DNA of 55,112 nucleotides from an uncultured Prevotella sp. (GTDB lineage: Bacteria; Bacteroidota; Bacteroidia; Bacteroidales; Bacteroidaceae), in contig CAMJWJ010000003.1 of the NCBI GenBank assembly GCA_946409435.1, forward strand, positions 1-55,112, read 5' to 3'. Made by a program: the position numbers and the translations under genes. Within the stretch, counting starts at the first letter, position 1. Each line of letters begins with the position of its first letter. Below the pieces are notes generated by a model. It was not told the DNA's origin. It ran no database searches and saw only the letters and a program-made list of their open reading frames with translations. This document shows positions 48,607 through 55,112 of this stretch, in pieces.

Positions 48607-49102
48607 TGAACAATTAATAATGAATAATGGCGTCTACAAGCTGCAGCAGTCGCTGGCCGACGGCAACAGCCACGACGGCTCGGAGCATGAGCCAGAGGCC
48701 GACGGACGCTGGGCGGCGACGGCAGCGCGTCGGCGCTGGCAGTACACCTACACGCTAAAAGAGCCGGAGATTGTGGATGCCGACGAGGTGATGATGAACC
48801 AGCTGATGCAGTTTATCGAGCAGCGCATCGGCGACGAGGAGCTGAAGGTCGACGAGATGGCCGAGGCCGTCAACATGAGCCGCACGGTGTTCTACGGTAG
48901 GGTACGCAGCCTGGTGGGCATGTCGCCGAGCGACTTCCTGCGTAGTGTGCGCATGCAGCGCGCCACGCAACTGCTGGTGCACAGCCGTATGGCCGTTGCC
49001 GAGGTGGCCTACGCTGTGGGATTCACCGACCCGAAATATTTCAGCAAGTGCTTTAAGAAGGACACTGGCTTGACGCCGTCGGAGTATCGTGCACGAGGAT
49101 AG
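48515..49102 (+). pseudogene. AraC-type HTH output domain, 3' part of the disrupted regulator (different frame)
   Basis: ELKVDEMAEAVNMSRTVFYGRVRSLVGMSPSDFLRSVRMQRATQLL...FTDPKYFSKCFKKDTGLTPSEYRARG. Confidence 0.75.
48568..48637. repeat. 70-bp perfect direct repeat, copy 2 (regulator breakpoint)
   Basis: identical to 46123-46192. Confidence 0.97.
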
Positions 49103-49124
49103 TGTGTTTCAAGGGGGGTAGCGC

Positions 49125-50039
49125 CTACCTCCGCATGTTACGCGGGTGGTGCTGTAGTATCTGTTGGCGCAGCGTCGACATGTCGATGTGGGTGTAGATC
49201 TCGGTGGTCGCCGTATCATTAAAAAACAGCAGGGCTTGGATGACACGCAGGTCGGCGCCGCCCTCAAGCAGGGCCGTGGCAAACGAGTGGCGCAGCGTGT
49301 GGGGCGAGATGGTCTTGGCGATACCGGCCTCGACGGCCTGCCGCTTGATCATGATGAGTATCATGACGCGCGTCAGGTGGGCGCCCCGACGGTTCAGGAA
49401 GACGTAGTCCTCCTCGCCGGGCTTGATGGTCATCTGGCTGCGGTCCATGAACCAGTAGTCCAGCTCCTTGATGGCCCGTGGCGAGATGGGCACCAGCCGC
49501 TCCTTCGACCCCTTGCCCAGCACGCGGACGTACTGCTCGTCGAGATAGAGGTCGGAGAGCTTCAGGTTGACCAGCTCGCTGACACGCAGTCCGCAGGAGA
49601 AGAGCACCTCGACGATGGCACGGTTGCGCTGACCCTCCCACTTCGAGAGGTCGATGCTCTGCTCCAGCATGTCTACCTCCTCGACGGACAGCACCTCGGG
49701 CAGGTGCTCGCCCAGCACGGGCGACTCGAGCAGCTCGCTGGGGTCGTCGGTGCGGTAGCCGTCGAGCTGGAGGAAGCGGAAGAAGGAGCGCACGCCGCTC
49801 AGGATGCGACACTGCGAACGGGGACCTACCCCGATGTCGTGCAGCGAGGCGGCAAAGTGCTGCAGGTCCTCCAGCCCGACATCCAGCACGTGCTTGTCTT
49901 CGTCGGCCAGATAGCTGAGCAGCTTCTGCACGTCACGCTGGTAAGCCTCCAGCGTGTTCGGCGAGAAACCACGCTGCAGTTTCAGGTATCTGAGGTAGCT
50001 GCGCGTAATATTTGACGGCGTTTTCTTGTCTGTTTCCAT
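49125..50039 (-). CDS. xerD: site-specific tyrosine recombinase XerD (sequence corrupted by adapter)
   Basis: FSCGLRVSELVNLKLSDL, GKGSKERLVPI, SPHTLRHSFATALLEGGADLRVIQALL...TTEIYTHIDMSTLRQQILQHHPR; start set at METDKK. Confidence 0.9.
   Translation of the reverse strand: METDKKTPSNITRSYLRYLKLQRGFSPNTLEAYQRDVQKLLSYLADEDKHVLDVGLEDLQHFAASLHDIGVGPRSQCRILSGVRSFFRFLQLDGYRTDDPSELLESPVLGEHLPEVLSVEEVDMLEQSIDLSKWEGQRNRAIVEVLFSCGLRVSELVNLKLSDLYLDEQYVRVLGKGSKERLVPISPRAIKELDYWFMDRSQMTIKPGEEDYVFLNRRGAHLTRVMILIMIKRQAVEAGIAKTISPHTLRHSFATALLEGGADLRVIQALLFFNDTATTEIYTHIDMSTLRQQILQHHPRNMRR
49192..49220 (-). other. Illumina P5 adapter sequence embedded in xerD
   Basis: minus strand AATGATACGGCGACCACCGAGATCTACAC, 29/29 identical to P5, preceded by T6. 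Confidence 0.95.
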
Positions 50040-50044
50040 TTTAT

Positions 50045-50072
50045 TTATTACTTTTGCCTGCAAAATTAATAA
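50045..50072. promoter_or_regulatory. overlapping face-to-face -7 boxes for xerD (-) and aroQ (+)
   Basis: TTATTACTTTTGC-CT-GCAAAATTAATAA. Confidence 0.6.
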
Positions 50073-50085
50073 AAATCGCTGAATT

Positions 50086-50505
50086 ATGAAAATAATTATC
50101 ATGAATGGTCCCAATCTGAACCTGCTGGGCGTCCGCGAACCGGGCATCTACGGGTCGTCGTCGTTTGAACAGTACCTGCCTACCCTGCAGGCACGCTACC
50201 CCGACGTGGAGATAGACTACTACCAAAGCAATGTCGAGGGGGAACTGATCAACAAGATGCAGGAGGTGGGCTTTGCCGTCGACGGCATCGTGCTCAACGC
50301 CGGTGCCTACACGCACACCAGCATAGCACTGCACGACTGCATTCGCTCGCTGAAGGCTCCCGTCGTCGAGGTACACATCTCCAACGTCCACCAGCGCGAG
50401 GAGTTCCGCCACCACAGCATGATATCGGCGGCCTGCCTTGGCGTCATCTGCGGATTCGGCCTCGACTCGTATCGGTTGGCTGTGGAGGCTATTATTAACC
50501 AATAG
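50086..50505 (+). CDS. aroQ: type II 3-dehydroquinate dehydratase
   Basis: MNGPNLNLLGVREPGIYG, NAGAYTHTSIALHDCI, EVHISNVHQREEFRHHS. Confidence 0.95.
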   Translation: MKIIIMNGPNLNLLGVREPGIYGSSSFEQYLPTLQARYPDVEIDYYQSNVEGELINKMQEVGFAVDGIVLNAGAYTHTSIALHDCIRSLKAPVVEVHISNVHQREEFRHHSMISAACLGVICGFGLDSYRLAVEAIINQ

Positions 50506-50506
50506 A

Positions 50507-50909
50507 TAATTAGCAATTAGTAATGAGTAATGAGTAATTATTATCTCAAGTTTCCCACCTTTTATAATAATCAAGAATTAGAGAATTAGAGAATTTCTCC
50601 TTAGCAGTTTAGTAGAATTATAGGGAATTTGAGAAGAAATGGCAAGCCATTTCCGTTTCAGTCCGCAGAGTTCCAGCCGCTTGCGGCGGGTAATTCCAAA
50701 CAATTCTCTATTTTGCAATAATTCTCTAATTCTCAAATTCTTGATAAATAATGACTTAACGTTCATTATTGGGATGGGAAACTTCAGTTATTATTAGTTA
50801 TGTAAGATAAATTATGCCTTTGCCACTCAGCAACAAGAAACCTGCTATGAAGCACCTTAGTCTAATCATAATTACTAATTACTAATTACTCATTACTCAT
50901 TACTCATTA
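50507..50909. repeat. nested imperfect inverted-repeat element bounded by inverted heptamer tracts
   Basis: outer TAATGAG/CTCATTA tracts; AAGTTTCCCACC (50548-50559) vs GGATGGGAAACTT (50772-50784); 25-bp arms 50570-50594 vs 50721-50745. Confidence 0.75.
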
Positions 50910-50916
50910 AAAAATC

Positions 50917-51543
50917 ATGACTCTCGAATCCTACATCCTCGCCCACACCTCCCCTGAGCCAGACTACCTCTACCGCCTGTGGCGTGCCACCAACATCCAC
51001 ATGCTACACGGCCGCATGGCGTCGGGCCACCTGCAGGGCCGTCTGCTGAAGATGCTGGTCCAGATGATACGCCCGAAGACCATCCTCGAGGTGGGCACCT
51101 TCAGCGGCTATTCAGCACTCTGCATGGCCGAGGGACTCGACGAGGGAGGCATGGTGTACACCTTCGAGATCAACGACGAGCAGGAGGACTTCACCCGGCC
51201 GTGGATAGAAGGGTCGCCGTGGGCCGACAAGGTACGCTTCATCATCGGCGATGCCGTCAGCGAGGCTCCCCGGCTGGGCATCGTGTTCGACATGGCCTTT
51301 ATCGACGGTGACAAGCGTACCTACCGTGAGACCTACGAGTCGGTGCTCAGCGTGGTGCGACCGGGCGGCTTCATCCTGGCCGACAACACGCTGTGGGACG
51401 GTCATGTGGTAGACCCAGCCTACGACCGCGACCCACAGACCCACGGCATCGAGACGTTCAACGACAGCCTCGTCGACGACGACCGCGTAGAGCAGGTCAT
51501 ACTGCCTCTTCGTGACGGTTTGACGCTCATTCGTAAACGATAA
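50917..51543 (+). CDS. class I SAM-dependent O-methyltransferase
   Basis: ILEVGTFSGYSALCMAEGL, FDMAFIDGDKRTYRETYESVLSVVRPGGFILADNTLWDGHV. Confidence 0.92.
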   Translation: MTLESYILAHTSPEPDYLYRLWRATNIHMLHGRMASGHLQGRLLKMLVQMIRPKTILEVGTFSGYSALCMAEGLDEGGMVYTFEINDEQEDFTRPWIEGSPWADKVRFIIGDAVSEAPRLGIVFDMAFIDGDKRTYRETYESVLSVVRPGGFILADNTLWDGHVVDPAYDRDPQTHGIETFNDSLVDDDRVEQVILPLRDGLTLIRKR

Positions 51544-51609
51544 GTACACAAATTCCACGAATTTTATACTTTTTCCACGCTTTTTGTTTGCTATTTCAAT
51601 AAAAATGCT

Positions 51610-51617
51610 TACTTTTG
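51610..51617 (+). promoter_or_regulatory. -7 box TACTTTTG upstream of Lrp-type regulator
   Basis: TAnnTTTG 32 nt upstream of ATG. Confidence 0.55.
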
Positions 51618-51649
51618 CTTACAAATTGTAAAACAACAGCAAAAGAAAC

Positions 51650-52114
51650 ATGGATAAGATTGATAATCTTGACAAGAAAATTCTGAGTATTCTGTCACAG
51701 AACGCACGTATCGCATTCAAGGATGTCGCCGCAGAGTGTAACGTCAGCCGAGCAGCCATCCACCAGCGCGTACAGCACCTGATAGAGGCCGGTGTCATCA
51801 TGGGCAGCGGCTTCGACGTCAACCCCAAGAGCCTGGGCTACAGCACATGTACCTACGTGGGCATCACCCTGGAGCGTGGCTCGATGTACAAAGATGTCGT
51901 AGAGTGCCTGCGCCACATTCCCGAGGTCGTGGAGTGCCACTTCACCACCGGTCCGTACACCATGCTGGCCAAACTCTACGCCCGCGACAACGAACAGCTG
52001 ATGCAGCTGCTGAACGGACGGCTGCAGGATATTCCCGGTGTGGTGGCTACCGAGACACTCATCTCGCTGGAACAGAGCATCCGCCGCGACATACCCGTAA
52101 CATTCGAGGAATAA
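51650..52114 (+). CDS. Lrp/AsnC family transcriptional regulator
   Basis: LDKKILSILSQNARIAFKDVAAECNVSRAAIHQRVQHLIEAGVI plus AsnC-type C-terminal domain. Confidence 0.93.
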   Translation: MDKIDNLDKKILSILSQNARIAFKDVAAECNVSRAAIHQRVQHLIEAGVIMGSGFDVNPKSLGYSTCTYVGITLERGSMYKDVVECLRHIPEVVECHFTTGPYTMLAKLYARDNEQLMQLLNGRLQDIPGVVATETLISLEQSIRRDIPVTFEE

Positions 52115-52115
52115 C

Positions 52116-52150
52116 CTCATTACTCATTTCTCATTCCTCATTTCTCATTT
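52116..52150. repeat. 7-bp-period tract (CTCATTA/CTCATTT)5
   Basis: direct reading between lrp stop and the 52155 start. Confidence 0.9.
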
Positions 52151-52154
52151 AAAA

Positions 52155-53945
52155 ATGAACAACTGGCAGTCACTACTCGACAGGGCCTACGCCTCCTTCC
52201 CCGAGGCAAGCCGCCAGCCCGTCATCGGCATCACGGGTAACTACGGCGAACAGAACTGCAAACTGGCCGAAGGCTACTACAAGTCAATACAGCAGGCCGG
52301 CGGCGTGCCCGTCATCATACCCCCACTGGCCGATACCGACAGCATCATCAACACCCTGGAGCACATCGACGGACTACTGCTCAGCGGCGGTGCCGACTAC
52401 AACCCGCTGCTATGCGGCGAGGAGCCATCGCCACGCCTGCACGGCATCAACAGCGAGCGCGACCTGCCCGAACTGCTGATCACACAGCTGGCCTACAACC
52501 GACAGATACCCATGCTCGGCATCTGCCGTGGCATACAGACACTGGCCATGGCGCTGGGCGGCAAGGTGGCACAGGACATCGCCGAGGAGTACCCCGACGT
52601 ACGGCTCGTCAAGCACGACCAGGATGCCGACCGCTCACAGCCCACTCACAGCGTAAGCGTGGAAGCCGACTCCACCTTATATGACATCTACAAGGAGGCA
52701 CAGCTCATCCAGCCCACCGACGGTGGCGGCGGACGGCTCTACGTCAACTCCATGCACCACCAGGCCGTCAGCGACTGTGGCGAACGGTTCCGCATGACGG
52801 CACGTGCTGCCGACGGCGTCATCGAGGCCATCGAAAGCCGCGAGTTCAAGAGCATCATCGGTGTACAGTGGCACCCCGAATGCCTGGCCGACGGTGCCCC
52901 ACTCTTCCAGTGGCTCGTACGCCAGGCCATGCACTACCGCGAGGCCTGTGACATGCACCGCCGCATACTGACGCTCGACACACACTGCGACACACCGATG
53001 TTCTTCCCACAAGGCGTCGACTTCGGAAGCCGTGATGAGCGCATACTCGTCGACCTGCACAAGATGACCGAGGGACACCAGGATGCCACCATCATGGTGG
53101 CCTACCTGCCACAGCCACAGATGGGCGAGACGTTCTCGTCGAAGGTGGACTTCGACGTCAGCAGCCCCATGGAGTATGCCGACCTCATCTTCGACAAGAT
53201 AGAAGAGCTGGTCGAGAAGAACAAGCACTACCTCAGCATAGCACGTACGCCTGCCGACCTGCTGTCCGACAAGCGGCAGGGCCGACATAGCATCATGCTC
53301 GGCATCGAGAACGGGCTGGCACTCAACGGACAGCTGCAGACGCTGCGACACTTTGCACAGCGGGGCATCGTCTACATGACACTCTGCCACAACGGCGACA
53401 ACGACATCTGCGACTCGGCACGGGGATGTACCACACACAACGGTGTCAGCCAGTTCGGCCAGCAGGTCATACGCGAAATGAACCGGCTGGGCATTCTCGT
53501 CGACCTCAGCCATGCCTCGGAGCAAAGCTTCTACGACGCACTGGACATCAGCGAACAGCCTATCGTGTGCAGCCACTCCAGCTGCCGCAAGCTGTGCGAC
53601 CATCCGCGCAACCTGACCGACGAACAGATGCGCGCGCTGGCCGCCAAGGGTGGTGTCATGCAGATCACCATGTACAACGGATTCCTCGTCAAGGACGGCA
53701 ATGCCACCGTCAACGACGCAATGCGCCACCTGGAGCATGCCATCAAGGTGATGGGCATCGACCACGTAGGCATCGGCACCGACTTCGACGGCGACGGCGG
53801 CATACGCGGGCTGGCCAGCTCGTCGGACGTCATCAACTTCACACGCATGCTGATGGCCCGCCGCTATAGCGAGAACGAGATACAGAAAATCTGGGGCGGC
53901 AACTTCCTGCGGGTGATGAGCCATGTGCAGAAGGAGAGACAATAA
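52155..53945 (+). CDS. fusion of gamma-glutamyl hydrolase-like C26 amidotransferase domain and M19 dipeptidase
   Basis: LLSGGADYNPLLCGEE, MLGICRGIQTLAMALGG, GVQWHPE; then LDTHCDTPMFF, VDLSHASEQSFYDAL, VCSHSSCRKLCDHPRNLTDEQMRALAAKGGVMQI, GIGTDFDG. Confidence 0.9.
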   Translation: MNNWQSLLDRAYASFPEASRQPVIGITGNYGEQNCKLAEGYYKSIQQAGGVPVIIPPLADTDSIINTLEHIDGLLLSGGADYNPLLCGEEPSPRLHGINSERDLPELLITQLAYNRQIPMLGICRGIQTLAMALGGKVAQDIAEEYPDVRLVKHDQDADRSQPTHSVSVEADSTLYDIYKEAQLIQPTDGGGGRLYVNSMHHQAVSDCGERFRMTARAADGVIEAIESREFKSIIGVQWHPECLADGAPLFQWLVRQAMHYREACDMHRRILTLDTHCDTPMFFPQGVDFGSRDERILVDLHKMTEGHQDATIMVAYLPQPQMGETFSSKVDFDVSSPMEYADLIFDKIEELVEKNKHYLSIARTPADLLSDKRQGRHSIMLGIENGLALNGQLQTLRHFAQRGIVYMTLCHNGDNDICDSARGCTTHNGVSQFGQQVIREMNRLGILVDLSHASEQSFYDALDISEQPIVCSHSSCRKLCDHPRNLTDEQMRALAAKGGVMQITMYNGFLVKDGNATVNDAMRHLEHAIKVMGIDHVGIGTDFDGDGGIRGLASSSDVINFTRMLMARRYSENEIQKIWGGNFLRVMSHVQKERQ

Positions 53946-53958
53946 GCCAAAGGAGAAT

Positions 53959-55014
53959 ATGAAGACGACATACATTATTTGCCTTTTCACCCTGTTCATC
54001 GTAGGGTGTAGCACGACCAAGAAGAGCCAGACGGCCAGCAAGCCGGCAGTCAGCATCGAGTTCAACGCCGACTCTGCCTATGCCTACTGTGCCGCACAGT
54101 GCAGTTTCGGACCACGCGTCATGAACAGCCCTGCCCACGAGCAGTGCGCACAATGGATAGCAAGCCAGTTCAGCCAGTACGGCTACAACGTAGAGCTGCA
54201 GCGCGCCGACCTCCGCGGCTATGACGGCACCGTGCTCAAGAGCACCAACATCATAGCCACAGCCCCCCTGTCGTCCCCCGAGGGGGACACGATAGCTGGC
54301 ACCGCCGCCAACAATACTGAAGCCCCCTCTACGTCTTCCGGTTCGGCAGACGGCGGCACCGCCACCATTCCTCGCATCCTGCTCTGCGCCCACTGGGACA
54401 GCCGCCCCTGGGCCGACAACGACCCCGACTCCGCTAACTGGCGCAAGCCCGTCATGGGAGCCAACGACGGAGCCTCTGGCGTGGCCGTCATGCTCGAACT
54501 GGCCCGTCTGCTTCAGCAGCACGACTCGGCACGCATCGCCGTCGACTTCGTATGCTTCGATGCTGAGGACTGGGGTGTGCCACAGTGGAACGACGCCGTA
54601 GATGCCAACTCGTGGGCTTTAGGCGCACAGTACTGGGCAGCCCACCACAAGTCGCCACGCTACGACTTCGCCATCCTGCTCGACATGGTTGGCGGACAGC
54701 AGGCCAAGTTCTATCGTGAACTGCACTCCATGCAGTACGCCAGCAACGTTGTCGACATGGTGTGGCAGGCCGCCAGTGCCGCAGGCTACGGCAGCACGTT
54801 CCCCCACAAGGACGGCGGCTGGATAACCGACGACCACGTGCCCGTCAACGAGCAGGCCTCCATTCCCTGTATCGACATCATCAACCACTATCCCGACTGT
54901 CCGCAGGGTTCCTTCGGTCCTACATGGCATACCGTCAACGACGACCTCCAGCACATCGACCGCAACACGCTCCGTGCTGTCGGCCAGACGCTTGTCCAGC
55001 TCATCTACCAGTAG
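53959..55014 (+). CDS. M28 family peptidase / glutaminyl cyclase-like lipoprotein
   Basis: lipobox FIVGCSTTK; RILLCAHWDSRPWADND, GANDGASGVAVMLELARLL, DAEDWG, TWHTVNDDLQHID. Confidence 0.9.
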   Translation: MKTTYIICLFTLFIVGCSTTKKSQTASKPAVSIEFNADSAYAYCAAQCSFGPRVMNSPAHEQCAQWIASQFSQYGYNVELQRADLRGYDGTVLKSTNIIATAPLSSPEGDTIAGTAANNTEAPSTSSGSADGGTATIPRILLCAHWDSRPWADNDPDSANWRKPVMGANDGASGVAVMLELARLLQQHDSARIAVDFVCFDAEDWGVPQWNDAVDANSWALGAQYWAAHHKSPRYDFAILLDMVGGQQAKFYRELHSMQYASNVVDMVWQAASAAGYGSTFPHKDGGWITDDHVPVNEQASIPCIDIINHYPDCPQGSFGPTWHTVNDDLQHIDRNTLRAVGQTLVQLIYQ

Positions 55015-55112
55015 CACGCACCTTGCCTGGATTAAACGGATTATTATTAAAACCACAGATTGCACGGATTTTTAAGACAACGAATTAAAACGAATTACAC
55101 GAATGGCACGAA

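Noticed and set aside
49125-50039. Novel XerD variant lacking the LGH catalytic histidine
   Set aside because: The altered residues are encoded by exact Illumina P5 sequence, so this is an artefact and not biology.
50578-50766. 62-aa - strand ORF in the aroQ/methyltransferase gap
   Set aside because: Lies wholly within inverted-repeat sequence and has no recognisable protein features.
52677-54065. 462-aa - strand ORF opposite the C26-M19 fusion
   Set aside because: Antisense shadow ORF; the + strand has catalytic motifs.

Overview
The window looks like a Prevotella/Bacteroidales chromosomal segment. Promoters carry the Bacteroidota TAnnTTTG -7 box, and there are SusC/SusD proteins, BspA-type LRRs, and a YxLxGxxVxxPxKGxYxxxGxKv C-terminal motif on secreted proteins. 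Left part: a dockerin-bearing LRR surface protein next to a cohesin-like protein, bracketed by a duplicated small-peptide/terminator/promoter block; then speA-argB and an ECF sigma/anti-sigma pair. Middle: a minus-strand polysaccharide utilisation locus (GH2, GH106-like, SGNH esterase, GH2, TIM barrel, DUF4957/5123-like, SusC, SusD) with a long structured 5' leader, followed by two divergent membrane-tethered AraC regulators. Right part: M16 peptidase / P-type Ca ATPase (divergent), ribF, CPBP protease, GH3, pectinesterase, a broken propeller/AraC regulator, xerD, aroQ, O-methyltransferase, Lrp, a C26-M19 fusion and an M28 peptidase. Main signals: (1) an exact 29-nt Illumina P5 adapter inside xerD, an assembly artefact; (2) a 70-bp perfect repeat at the breakpoint of the nearby regulator; (3) a family of 27-bp palindromes lying in frame inside coding genes; (4) pervasive 7-bp-period repeat tracts at gene borders and in frame inside genes; (5) a P-type ATPase carrying three separate repeat insertions; (6) a cohesin/dockerin gene pair; (7) a putative attenuator in the PUL leader; (8) perfectly mirrored, near-leaderless divergent promoters. 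No tRNA, rRNA or CRISPR array was recognised.
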